A model generated the notes under the pieces. The model saw nothing but the letters and a program-made list of their open reading frames with translations. It was not told the DNA's origin and made no database searches. From Amborella trichopoda (Eukaryota; Streptophyta; Magnoliopsida; Amborellales; Amborellaceae), in the NCBI RefSeq assembly GCF_000471905.2, contig NW_006498507.1, positions 5,373,532 to 5,437,531 of the forward strand: a DNA stretch of 64,000 nucleotides. Direction: 5' to 3'. A program made the position numbers and the translations under genes. Shown here piece after piece: positions 36,331-46,656 of this stretch (its first letter is position 1; every line of letters begins with the position of its first letter).

Positions 36331-36492
36331 CTCACGCGCGGTGTTAGTCGCTTTTCATGCGCGGCGTTAGTCTCTTTTCAAGTGCGGTGTTAGTCTCTTC
36401 CTCCCTTCTCCAAACGGCGTTGCCTCACTCGCCCTGCCGTGTATATCTTTTCCTTTCCTCTAACCCGAAAAAGTCTTGGGTCGTTACACTTT

Positions 36493-37660
36493 TATATTAA
36501 CCAGATGTTAAAAATGCTTTCTTGCATGGAGATTTCGAAGAAGAATTTTACATGAAACTTCCTCCTCGTTATCCTCAAGACGGCAACAAAACTTTAGCTT
36601 GCAGGCTCAAGAAAGCAATCTGTGGGCTTAAACAGTCTCCCAGGGCCTGGTCTTCAAAGTTAAGTCAAACTCTCCTTGATATAGGGTTTTCTCATAGTAA
36701 TATTGATTCATCCATGTTAGTAAAAAGAAAGTAATCCGGGAATGTTATTATCCTTATCTATATTGATGACATTGTTATAACAGGAAGTGATTCAAATGCC
36801 ATAACAAAATTGAAAGGTTACCTTTATAAGAAGTTTGATATTACAAATTTGGGAAAACTCAAATATTTTTTTGGAATTGAGGTTGTTTACTCTCATAGAG
36901 GAATTTTTATTTCCCAAAGAAAATACGTGTCGGACCTTTTGCGCGAAACTGGCAAGATAGGGTGTAAACCTATTGATACTTCAATTGAGACAAATTATAA
37001 AGCCAACATAAACTTAAGCAAAGCTTTGGAAGATATTGGAATGTTTCAATGTTTTGTTGGTCGACTAATATATCTCACTGTCACTAGACCTGATATTGCT
37101 TATGCTGCCAGTGTAATAGGTCAATTTATGCATTCTCCAAAAACTGCTCATCTTGAAGCTGTCAATCGAATTTTAAAGTATCTTAAGTTATCTCCTAGAA
37201 AAAGAATTTTAATGAAAAAGAATGGTCATACTGATATTATTGCATTTCCTAATGTTGATTGGGCAGGTAGTCCTACTGATAAAAGATCCACCACAGGGTA
37301 TTGTAAATTTGTAAAGGGTAACCTTGTAACTTGGAAAAATAAGAAACAGTCGGTAGTTGCTCGATCTAGTGTAGAGGCCGAATACAGAGCCATGACAACT
37401 ACAACTTGCGAATTAATTTGACTAAAATTTCTTCTCAAAGAAATGTGTTTCAATATTTTGCATCCAATGGTTATGAATTGCGATAACCAAGATGCTATCC
37501 ATATTGCATCAAATCCGGTATTTCATGAATGAACTAAGCATATAGAAACAAATTGTCATTTTATGATAGAAAAATTTCAAGCCAAGGAAATTACTACTCC
37601 ATTTGTCAGATGCCAAAATCAACTTGTTGATATCCTTACAAAGTCCACAAGCAAAGTATA
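36493..37660 (+). pseudogene. copia reverse transcriptase C-terminal part and RNase H
   Basis: Starts at DVKNAFLHGDFEEEFYMKLP and continues with CGLKQSPRAW. The catalytic YIDD lies at 36759-36770. Then come GKLKYFFGIEV, RPDIAYAASVI and the RNase H part with DWAGSPTDKRSTTGY and SSVEAEYRAM. After a stop at 37419 the end is still readable (NCDNQDAIHIASNP, TKHIETNCHF). The catalytic RT motif is intact, but the frame is broken by stops at 36732 and 37419. Confidence 0.9.
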
Positions 37661-37722
37661 GTTTCAAGAAACATTAAGCAAGTTGGGCTTGATAGTTATC
37701 AGCGCACCAACTTGAGGGGGAG

Positions 37723-38064
37723 TGTTGAAATGATATTCCAATATGGTACACAGATGATATGGTTATCCATATCCCATAGTTTTGGGTAACTGAATGTGAC
37801 GAATATCTTGGTGATAAGTTGGTGATATATGCAAGAGATATTTGGGGAATTGGTTTTTTATTTTGTTGTTATCTTCTAAAGTTCTATTTAATACTGGGTG
37901 AATAAAATAATGGGCGCAAATGAATAGCCCTTCAACTGTAGATGTAGGTCGAAGAGATCGATCCACTTAAAGCTGTATTTTCTTTTTCTTCTCTTCTTTC
38001 ATCTTCTTCTCGCTGTATTTTCTTTTTCTTCTCTTCTTTCATCTTCTTCTCAATTTTTTCTACA
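37723..38064 (+). repeat. copia 3' LTR with polypurine tract
   Basis: A purine tract (GAGGGGGAG, ending 37722) directly precedes TGTTGAAATGATATTCC, the expected LTR start. The right end is placed at TACA (38064), because a LINE reading frame resumes from 38069. The LTR is about 340 bp. It contains an exact 40-bp tandem duplication. Confidence 0.75.
37972..38051. repeat. exact 40-bp tandem duplication in the copia LTR
   Basis: Two identical 40-bp pyrimidine-rich units, each starting GCTGTATTTTC, at 37972-38011 and 38012-38051. Perfect identity in an otherwise decayed element points to a recent duplication. Confidence 0.95.
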
Positions 38065-38068
38065 CTTA

Positions 38069-38630
38069 TGGTCTCGACCCCCATCTTCGATTAAACCTTC
38101 TCAATGGACTCCTCCCTCGTCTGGTTGGTTTAAATTGAACTTTAATTGTTGTGTTCGAGTTGAGACACATAAAGGTGGACTTCTTAGAGATGCTTTTGGA
38201 AGCACTATCTTCTCCTATTTGGGAGGCTTAACTTTTTGTGACATCAATGAGGCAGAATTAGGGCCGGTACAAAAAGGTGTCATCAGGCTACAGGAAGGTC
38301 ACAAGCACATTCTCATCGAATGGGACTCAACAAATGTTATCAAATTGTGCTTTCAGCCTCTCTCAATCCCTTGGCAATGGACTTCCATTATGGATGAAAT
38401 TTCTTGAGCATTATCGGCCAAATAAGTTCTTTTTTGCCACATCAATAGGGAAAGAAATGGCTATGCGGACTCTTGCGAAATTAGGCTCATCCTAAGCCTT
38501 CTTCTCTCTCTTCACTTTCCATTTCTACCTCTTCCCCCTCCTTTCTCATTTTTATTTTTCTTTTTTCTTTTCTATATGCAATTTCTCATTTTCTCAATGA
38601 AATTACCGTTCATACTCAAAAAAAAAGAAA
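38069..38630 (+). pseudogene. LINE RNase H domain and 3' end, copy 1
   Basis: The frame reads WTPPSSGWFKLNFN, GGLLRDAFGSTIFSYLG, DINEAELGPVQKG, HILIEWDSTNVIKLC, and after a frameshift HINRERNGYAD and LAKLGS. This is the RNase H domain fused to the end of plant LINE ORF2. The first catalytic Asp of the usual NFDG is changed (NFNC). Downstream is a CT-rich 3' UTR ending ATGAAATTACCGTTCATAC and poly(A). It begins five bases after the copia LTR, so the copia element probably inserted into this LINE. Confidence 0.75.
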
Positions 38631-38725
38631 AGGTTTTTAAGGTACACCTTCCTTCGATAGTATAAGATTGATACTTTCAATAAATTTTTGCCTCGTATGT
38701 ATAGAGAGAATTGAACTAGTCAGCT

Positions 38726-39164
38726 AGGGTTGAGAGTTTACTCGGTTTGGATCTGAAACCCGAATTGTGGATCCTATTCAGATCCTGGGTATGGATCCAA
38801 AATTTGGATCCAGATCTAAAACTTGGATCCAAATGGTAATTCAGATCAAATTTAGGTACAGGTGGATTTGATCCGGATCTAAACTAGATATTAAAATAGT
38901 TTATATTATTATATATTATATTTTTTATTAATTTATACATATAATTGAATACCAAAATTGGAACTAATTAGATCTAGATCCTATGTATGGTTTTTGGTTC
39001 TATATCCAAATCCCAACATTGGATCCTATCAGATCTTGATCCGGGTCCGACTCCTATCGATTCTTTTTAGATCCAAATCTGTATCTGAGTGAAACTAGAC
39101 CCGATCCGCCAAATTCTCAGCCCTGGGTGGAACTAGACCCGATCCGCCAAATTCTCAACTCTTT
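38726..39164. mobile_element. hAT-type MITE rich in GGATCC/GATCCG motifs
   Basis: Left end AGGGTTGAGAGTTTACTCGG. Right end on the minus strand AAAGAGTTGAGAATTTGGCG. Flanks AGTCAGCT and AGTCAGCC give an 8-bp duplication with one mismatch. The body repeats TTGGATCC and AGATC words. About 40 bp near the right end is duplicated (CCCGATCCGCCAAATTCTCA occurs twice). Confidence 0.75.
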
Positions 39165-39582
39165 AGTCAGCCTTCCAGAAATAAGTGAATACTACCTTGA
39201 AGTGGAAGGTACGTTGAAACAAGAAGTTAGGAATAAATCATGGCTTTGTTAAGAAGTGAGCAAGCTCCACTATACATTGTACACAATTGACCACCATTAA
39301 TGTAAGATAAAATCTCTATTTGAATTTTATAGAATAATGGATATATAAGGCTCAGGAGGACAAGAACAAAGAAGCAAAGCCAACGCACCTCAATGTCCGG
39401 GGCGTGATTCCACACGGGACAAAACATTCACACTTCACCCAATCGCCTCGGTATCCTAAAAGCGCGTTGAAAATGGAAGGGGAGAAGTTGGGTTTCTTAC
39501 CTTCTTTTGTTTTTATTTATTCCTTGTTCTATAATTTATGTTTGGAAAATAGTTCGATATGGGCGCAATCTAATCAAAATAA

Positions 39583-39935
39583 GTAGAGCTTCACCTAGTA
39601 ACTCATCGAAAATTATAATTCAAGCATTGGAAAATCTTTTCATCTCGACTTGAACATTATAGTTGTAAAAAAAAAAAAGAACATTTCAAATATTAAAAAC
39701 ACGGTTTATATTTTAACAAATTATCTAGACTATCTATTTCGCCCTAAATATCAATGTTCAAATATTCACAAATTTTTTATGATTTTTGAGTTACAAATTT
39801 TATTGTCGGTATTGAAAATTGATTTTAAAGCTATCATCGAGGCTTTCATTACCGAAATTGCTTTTTAAACGAGGATTTGTGGTGAGGCTTTATTTGATTT
39901 TTCTAAAGCCTGGGCCTTAAAGAAACTTCATCCTT
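39583..39935. mobile_element. MITE family D, copy 1
   Basis: Begins near CTTCACCTAGTAACTCATCG and ends near GGTGAGGCTTTATTTG, inverted relative to each other (CACC...GGTG). The core is AACAAATTATCTAGACTATC. A second copy lies at 49,468-49,822. Confidence 0.6.
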
Positions 39936-39959
39936 TTTGTTTTATAATTTTTGGTTTAA

Positions 39960-40500
39960 GGGGTGAGATTGGGCTGTTGTATGCTTTGGCTTGTCCATTT
40001 ATTTATTCGATGGCAGTGGCTTTGGTGGGATTTTTAGAGACTATAATGGAAATACTATGTTTTCCTTCTTTAGGGAATTAGGCTTTTGTGATATTAATGA
40101 GGCTGAATTCAGGGCGGTCCAGGAAGGGGTCTATTGGCTCAAGAGTGAGCATGATCATATCATTATTGAGGGTTATTCGGCTAATGTACTCAGTTGGTGT
40201 TCCCACCTGTCCTCAATTCCTTGTTAATGGACCTCAATTTTAGATGAAATCTGCATAGTAATCTTTGACAAGGAGATCTGCTTCAGTTAGATAAACTTAG
40301 AAAGAAATGGCGATGCTGATGCTCTTTTGAAATTAGGGTATTATTAGTGCTTCTTTTCTCCCTCCCTCTCTTTCTCTCTCTCCTTGCCCTCTCTTTCCTT
40401 CTTCTCAATTCTTATGTATTTATTTATTTTTTTTCCTTTTTGGTTCTTTTTTATGTAATTTCTCATTTTATCAATGAAATTACCGTTAACGTTAAAAAAC
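39960..40500 (+). pseudogene. LINE RNase H domain and 3' end, copy 2
   Basis: Reads GFGGIFRDYNGNTMFSFFRE, DINEAEFRAVQEG, HDHIIIEGYSANVLSWC, then after a stop LERNGDADALLKLG. The 3' UTR (CT-rich, then TTTCTCATTTTATCAATG and AAATTACCGTTAACG) is clearly homologous to copy 1, so both are 3'-end fragments of one LINE family. Confidence 0.75.
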
Positions 40501-40839
40501 TTAAAAAATTGTCCAATTATTCCTTTGAATAAGACTCTGTTTAAAACTTTTTTTTTTTTAGGATTTTAAATTCTATGAATAGAACCTCTTCTACCTAACA
40601 ACCAATCTCCAAAAAATAAATAAAGAAATAAATCTTGTGTCCCTAAAATGAATAACATCCTGAGATTAAACAAAGATTGTAATTATCGGTCAGTCAAATG
40701 TAACTGTCCAAGAACGCCTATCCATGTAACGTTCTTTCATTAATAAAGTTTTGGATATTGTCAAAAAAAAAAAAAAAAAAAAACAAAAGAACGCCAATCC
40801 AATTTTTGTTCTTTTTAAATATTCATCGGTTAACTCTAA

Positions 40840-40990
40840 AGTGGGTCCCAAATTCTTTGATGACAATATTTTCCTAAGTAGCTCTATTTTTTAAAAAAGA
40901 AAAAGAAACATTCTCCTAAGTAGCTCATTTGCTCGAGAGAGCAAGTGTACAACGGGCCCATACAGGAGTACCATAACCTTTACACACTAT
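40840..40990. mobile_element. MITE family B, right-end fragment
   Basis: TTTTCCTAAGTAGCTC, CAAGTGTACAAC and the half-hairpin CCATACAGGAGTACCAT match the copy at about 59,050-59,165, which has TTCCTAAGTGACTC and TATGCTCCTACAGGAGTA. Confidence 0.45.
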
Positions 40991-41031
40991 TAGATCATTA
41001 TTTTTAGATTTGGGCAACATGGCATCTTGAG

Positions 41032-41388
41032 TAAGGTGGCAATGGAGCCACGCCAGGGCTGGCGCAAGCCCATCTCAGGACTCTGGAGGCCCAGCCTGGG
41101 CCCAACCCATCCCAGACTAGGGCAAAGGGGCTCTGGCTCATGCCGACTCTACGCTTGTATTAGGTGACCCAACCCTGTTGATGGGTGGGCTGGGCTAGAT
41201 ATTCATTTAATAAGAAGAACAAACAGAAAAAGACAAGGTCAGGCCAGATCGGGCTGCACCATGATCCCTAGCCAAAGCCCGGCCCAAAATTTGGGCAAAG
41301 ATTTTAAGTCCAAACCCAACACCCAGACCAAATTTTGTGGCCAAAGCCCAAGCTCTATCTTGTTGACCGGTACAATCTACCACCCTTA
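41032..41388. mobile_element. hAT-type MITE, GC-rich
   Basis: Left end TAAGGTGGCAATGG; right end on the minus strand TAAGGGTGGTAGATTG. It is flanked by a perfect 8-bp duplication ATCTTGAG (41024-41031, 41389-41396). The body is rich in GGGC/GCCC words. Related GC-rich blocks (GGGCCGGGC) occur at 14,600-15,240 and 51,320-51,540. Confidence 0.82.
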
Positions 41389-41599
41389 ATCTTGAGGTCT
41401 ATTTCTAAATGTTTAAAATAAAAACAATAACAAAAATATAAATATAAATATAGATGTAAATATAAATGTAAGGAAAAACAGAAAGAGATAAGAAGAAGAA
41501 TGATAATTGCTTGAGGTCTAGAAATAACTTGGATGTGAAGGAATCGGGGTAAAGAGTAAAAGATTCCATAGTCCCTTCATGTTTTTGTTTTTTTTTTGG

Positions 41600-41730
41600 C
41601 TAAAGATCTATGAAATTTGCTCGTCCCCTAGGCTTCGGGTTTCCGTCTTTCATGTCTACCGAGAGGTCAAAGATGCAGCTGATCGCTTAGCCAAATTTGA
41701 AATGTTTTTACCTTTTAATAAAAGTGAAAG
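41600..41730 (+). pseudogene. LINE RNase H C-terminal remnant
   Basis: The frame reads RVSVFHVYREVKDAADRLAK, the conserved last helix of plant LINE RNase H (HVxREANxAADxLAK). Nothing else of the element is recognised on either side. Confidence 0.5.
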
Positions 41731-41904
41731 AAAGACTTATGTGATCTTTTACTGGAGAATACAATTGTTTTTTTTTCTTCACCCTTTTCTTTTGGCATGA
41801 GTTACAATAATATAAATTTCAAATAAATCAACATAACAATAAAATCAAGATCTTACCAACTTGATGCCATTGAACCAACTATGCACTATACTTGAGAATA
41901 AAAT

Positions 41905-43166
41905 ATAAGATTGCAATAAACAAAATGAAGAGTATCAGAGATTACCGCAACCGCCACCACCATTCGATGACGCGGGATCAATGATCAGTCTAAAGAAAGT
42001 TTAGGCCAAGTCACATCAATAGAACATGAACCCCTTTGATCACAAAATCAAACCCTAGATGAATTCTCTTAACAACCTAGTTTAAGAGAGGTGAATTATA
42101 TTTTTGCTAAACCCTAAAACCCCAGTAATAAATCCATAGTTGAGAGATAAGAAAAAGAAGAACTCCATAACCTATAAATCTATAGTTGAGAGATAAAAGA
42201 GAGAAGAATTCCATAACCTAAACCTTTTTGTTCTTTCACAATGTAGGAGAGAGATCAAAGATGAGAGAGTGGTGCGTGCTCCCTTTGGCTTTCATGTGAG
42301 AGATTAGTTTTTCTTAAGAGAGAGAGAGAAATTCTAAGTGGGGCGTACCCTTTGTAAGATATGAGAGAGAAATATGAGAATCAAGTATAAGGGATAAGGT
42401 GCAGAGACTTTTAGGTAAAGACAATATCTTTTTATAAGCTTTGAATAAGATTAGGGTTTCTTAGGGTTTTCTTTAGCTTACTTCTTCTTGTGAAATTGAA
42501 TATGAACCATTGATTTTGGAGAACTTGTAGGGTGAGAGATTTGAGCCATCCATTTCATAGATGAGCCATAAATATTATGAAAGGTGCATGAACCATTATC
42601 CCCTTTTCTTAAACCATTTTTCCATCAATAGAAATTAAATAAATTAAATCTAATCAAAATATTGTGCATACTATAAAATAGCACAAGTCTACTCAATCTT
42701 TCGACAAAATCTTTCAAAGATGTATCAAGTCAATATTTAGTAAATATCTTCCAACCATATGGCCACATGCCATATCACCAAACAATAAGAAAGAGAATAA
42801 AGGTGGGGCGTGCCACCCAAGGAAGGTACTTATGGGCCCCACCTTCTAGAAATATGATGGGCCCATGTACAAAATGAGCCCCTATGATAGTTTTTATATA
42901 TTTAAAATTAATAAAAAGATTTTAGAATATTATTTGAATATTTAAACAATTGTAAAATCAATATCTTTAATTTTATAAATTCAAAAATTTTAAATAAAAT
43001 ATCCAAGGGTTCATAAAAATTCAAATAATAATTCTAAAATAATTTCCATCATAAAACAAACACAATTAAATTAATTTGACGGGTAAATGATCCATATGGT
43101 TTAGAAGTCAACAATCATAGGGCACTCCACATTCAACTATGGATTATAGACCACACTTGTAATTAT
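41905..43166. repeat. 1.2-kb direct duplication, left copy
   Basis: Homologous along its length to 44025-45262. Shared blocks include CACCACCATTCGAT, GGGATCAATGATCA, AAACCATTTTTCCATCAATA and GATCCATATGGTTTA, with many indels. It ends ATTAT at the fold-back element. There is no coding sequence. It may be an LTR pair or a segmental duplication. Confidence 0.8.
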
Positions 43167-44015
43167 GGAAAAATTACATACATATTCGTTATAGTTTCCG
43201 TTATTACGGCTCTACCAAATAGTTTTAGTTATTACCACTATGTCCATTTTTTTTATGTCAAAAGGAAATTAAAAAAAAAAGAATATTTTACCCTTTTTCG
43301 GTTGTTGAACAACCGAGTTCAAAGTATTTTCGATTGTTCAACAACCAAAAATACACTAATTTTGGTTCTTGAAGAGCAGAAAATTTAAAATTTTCGGTTC
43401 TTGAAGAACCGAAAACTGTTTTCGCTCTCGTGTGGCGTATTTTCTCTACCTCTCTGAAGTGATAGTTATCCGATAAAATCAAGGGGAACAACTAGTTTGA
43501 GCCCCTAAGTTTAGCATAAATCTTAGGGACTATGAGATTAGAAGATTTGGAGAAATCTTGTTGCGTATTCTCTCTCTACAGGGGAACAACTCGTTTGAGC
43601 CCCTAAATTTAGTAGAAATCTCAAGGATTATGAACTTATAAAAAAAAGGCTGAGTGAAGGGGGGAGAGAGAGTTTAAAAAACAATCATTTTTACCTATGT
43701 AATGTGCGGAGAGAGGTAGAGAGAGGATACGCAGACCCACAAGAGAAAAGAAATTTCGGTTCTTAAAGAAACGAAAATTTAAAATTTTTCGTTATTCAAA
43801 AACTAAAATTGGCCCCGTTTTTTGTTGTTGAACAACTAGAAATACTTTGAATTCGGTTGTTCAACAACCGAAAAAAGGCTAAAGTCGTCTTTTTTAAAAA
43901 AATTCCGTTCTAACATGAAAAAAATAGACACAGTGGTAATAACGATGGTAATAACGAAAACTATTTGGTAGAGCCGTAATAACGGAAACTATAACAAATA
44001 TGTATGTAATTTTCC
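43167..44015. repeat. 849-bp fold-back element 4 with about 300-bp arms
   Basis: Left arm 43167 to about 43462; right arm about 43700 to 44015, inverted. Outer blocks are AATTACATACATATT and GTTTCCGTTATTACGGCTCT. Inner blocks contain their own short palindromes, TTCGGTTGTTGAACAACCGA and TTCGGTTCTTGAAGAACCGA. The spacer holds two direct copies of about 60 bp starting GGGGAACAACT (43483 and 43582). No open frame of note and no clear target duplication. Confidence 0.9.
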
Positions 44016-44024
44016 TATTATTAA

Positions 44025-45262
44025 ATATGACAAGAAACAAAAAGAGCGTGTCGGATATTACCTCAACCGGACTTATTACACCCCAAACCGAGTCACCACC
44101 ATTCGATTGTGCGAGATCAACGATCAACTTTCAATCTCAACTGCGAAAACAAGTTTAGGTCAAGCCCTCTAATAGAACTATGAACTCATTTATCACAAAT
44201 CTCAAACCCAATCCCCTTAGCAACTTAGTTTGATAAAATACTTCTCTTTTCTACCACAACCATATAATCTAAAACCCCAATGAGAGATGAGCAATTATGA
44301 GAGGGTTGAGAGGGTTGAAAGAACTATCATGAGAGACGTATCAAAGATGAGAGAGTGGGGTGTACCCCTTTAGGTCTCTTGAGAGGGAGTGAAACTTTTT
44401 TAAGAAAGAGAGAAATTCTAAGTGGGGCGTGCCCCTTTGTGGGATATGAGAGAGAGAGATGAGATTAGGTGTAAGTGATAAGATATAGAGATTTTGGAGA
44501 TAGACAATCTTTTTTTAGAGGCTTTGAACAAAATTAGGGCTCTTTAAGGTTTAGCTTATCTTGCTTCGTCTTGTGAGCTTGAATATGAACCATTGATCTT
44601 GGGTAACTTATGGGATAAGAGATTTGAGACATCCATTCTAAAAATGGGTCACCAACATTATGAAAGGTGCTAGAACCTTTATTCCCCATTCCTAAACCAT
44701 TTTTCCATCAATAAAAATTAAATAAAATAATTTTATTCATAATATAGTGCTGACCAAAATTATACACAAGCCTTCTCATATTTTTCAAAAATCCTATGAA
44801 AGTTTCTTCAAGGCAAAATCTTTCCAAAACACTTCAAAGTTTTCTCTTCAAGCCAAAGCTTCAACTAACACAAGGAAAGTTTCATGGAAGGGGGGGGGGG
44901 GTGTGCCACTCTAGGGGGTACTTCATAGGCCTCACCCACATGCAATAGTGGGCCCATTAACATATTGGGCATCCCATGCAATATTAAAATTAATTATATG
45001 ATTTTTAAAATTTCATAAAATCAAATTTGAATATTTAAATCAATTTAAAATCAATATCCCTATTTTTATAAATCCAAATTTGATAAATAAAATATCTAGA
45101 GATCTAGAAAAATTCAACTAATAATTCTAAAAATCATATATCATTAAAACAAACATAATTAAAATCATTAGATGGGAAAATGATCCATATGGTTTATGAA
45201 TTAAATAAATAAACGTTGTGGCACGCCATCTTCAATTTTGGATTACGGTCTACACTTGCATT
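44025..45262. repeat. 1.2-kb direct duplication, right copy
   Basis: Same order of blocks as the left copy, offset by about 2.1 kb. Both copies share the GGGGCGT-rich and GAGAGAGA stretches (42,300-42,370; 44,380-44,450) and the AT-rich end. It contains a G run (44891-44902) where sequence quality may drop. Confidence 0.8.
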
Positions 45263-46370
45263 ATCAAATCGACCTAGTGTTTCTCATGACCCACAGTCCA
45301 TGCAGGGGCTCATTAGTGGCTCACTAAAATCTGGCCAATTAGCTGAGGGGTACTAATCCGAGTTTATGGATTTCAAGTTCTTCCCTAGAGACGTACCAAT
45401 GTCACTTAGACTTGATACGACCACAGCTCCTATGACACATAGGGGTATATCTCTTGCACATGCATAAGCTTCACCCTAAAAGGTGGTTCGCTTTTTCGAA
45501 ACGGCTATTATTATACATGTCATGTGATGGCTCGTGGATGAGGCTTTGGCCCCGTCTTTGAAGACTACCATTACTCAGAAGGGTCACATAGTCCCTTGGC
45601 TTACTCATCCAGGCATACTCCGACCTCATCAAGGGATGACCTATTAAAACCCTTATCAGATAGTTTTCTATGGCCAGGTAACATAGGTTTTTCCCAACCG
45701 ACTGGCCTAACACGTCAAGTTCAATCCGATATCAACAAACATCGTTTGCTTAATATGGTACACGAGGGACCATACTCTTATTGAATTCATGTTCTGCTAT
45801 ATCATTTCATTTTACAAGCACTCATAGGGCCTTTAATGGCTACACTCACCCAACATAGGTGTGGGTGTATTAAATGGGAAATTTTGGTACATCTGAAATA
45901 TAGAGAACTTTATACGACATATCTAATAATGTCCCTTTGTTTTTTGAAATAATTTGTTGTGGAGGTTAGGCTGAGGAGGATTAAGTTCAGGTTATAAAGT
46001 AAAGGGAAGTTTATCAAAATTCATATAAGAGATCAATTATTTAACTTTTTAACTATATCTCGTAATTTAATTTCAAAATACCCATCAAAATACAGATGAT
46101 CGCGTATAACTTAAAATAAAAGAAAAGTTATAAATTGTTGAAAAGTTAGTTGTATTTTGATAAATTTACCTAAAATAAATATTGAAAATACTCTCTAAAC
46201 AAAAGAAAAAGAATTACTTGCTCTAGTTTGTTTTTTAATTTCCCAAATACTTGGTTCTATTTAAAGCAATGGCCATAGAAAAGAAAAACTCCCGAGAACA
46301 TGAAAACTGAAGGGCTTTAATTCATAGATGCTTCAATGTTTCTCTAAAAGGGTACATAGAATGTGCATCT
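45263..46370. other. gene-free stretch
   Basis: Less AT-rich than its surroundings up to 45,780, with two short opposed open frames (45471-45713 minus, 45596-45784 plus). No recognisable domain, duplication or inverted end was found. Possibly the internal part of an eroded retroelement linked to the duplicated 1.2-kb sequence. Confidence 0.4.
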
Positions 46371-46377
46371 CTCTCGA

Positions 46378-46545
46378 GAAAGGGGCTGGGGTCTTGGTGG
46401 TAGCACCTCTACACTCTAATCATTATATTATGGTTTCTATTTCCACTGATATCACCCCACTAACACTTTTAAAAAACTATTTCTTAAACTATTTGAAAAA
46501 AAAATGGGTAGGAGCTTGTTTTGCTTCTGAATTACCCAAAAAAAC
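46378..46545 (+). mobile_element. SINE-like element with tRNA-like head, copy 1
   Basis: GGTCTTGGTGGTAGCACC resembles a Pol III A box. About 40 bases on, ATGGTTTCTATTTCC resembles a B box. It is followed by A-rich segments. It matches the copy at 52,321 over its whole length, and neither has coding capacity. Confidence 0.6.
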
Positions 46546-46656
46546 AAAGAGTGTGCATCTTTTTCTCACTCTCTCTCAAAAAACAAAAGAGTGTGCATCT
46601 TTTTCTCACTCTCTCTCAAAAAACAAAGAGTGTGCATCTTTTTCTCACTCTCTCTC
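46538..46656. repeat. tandem repeat of about 40 bp, three copies
   Basis: Three near-identical units of CAAAGAGTGTGCATC plus TTTTTCTCACTCTCTCTC. It directly follows the A-rich end of the first SINE-like copy. It explains the two overlapping repetitive open frames here. Confidence 0.92.

Larger units (their letters stand above)
33669..36488. mobile_element. TG...CA insert inside the copia RT, probable solo LTR
   Basis: The insert begins TGTTACGACCC and ends GGGTCGTTACA, inverted ends of the LTR type. CTTT lies on both sides (33665-33668 and 36489-36492), a short target duplication. It cuts the copia frame between NNDWPF and DVKNAFLHG. In 2,820 bp I see no protein domain, no second copy of the end sequence and no internal region. 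A solo LTR of a large Ty3/gypsy element is the best reading; a non-autonomous LTR element is the alternative. It holds two tandem-repeat blocks. Confidence 0.7.
32600..38064 (+). mobile_element. decayed Ty1/copia retrotransposon, 5'-truncated
   Basis: Domains appear in copia order: integrase C-terminal part (LPACHMINRLP, NKSPYEVLH, then FMGYSPFKMGYKCYDP), a linker with RRSGRITRPP, reverse transcriptase, RNase H, a polypurine tract and one 3' LTR. Gag, protease and most of integrase are missing. The sequence starts inside integrase, and even there the segment between TRVKHE and VPKSYRSEG is shortened. Stops and frameshifts are frequent (for example an in-frame TAA at 36732). It is further split by a 2.8-kb insert. 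No 5' LTR is seen. Confidence 0.9.

Noticed and set aside
35934..36347. 137-codon open frame
   Set aside because: Low-complexity CT-rich tandem repeat inside the solo-LTR-like insert; protein is Ser/Leu repeats without a domain.
45263..45790. possible retrotransposon coding region next to the 1.2-kb repeat
   Set aside because: No gag, protease, integrase, RT or RNase H motif is visible on either strand.
46390..46440. possible tRNA gene
   Set aside because: A- and B-box-like motifs are present but no cloverleaf or acceptor stem can be formed; an A-rich tail and a second copy point to a SINE.
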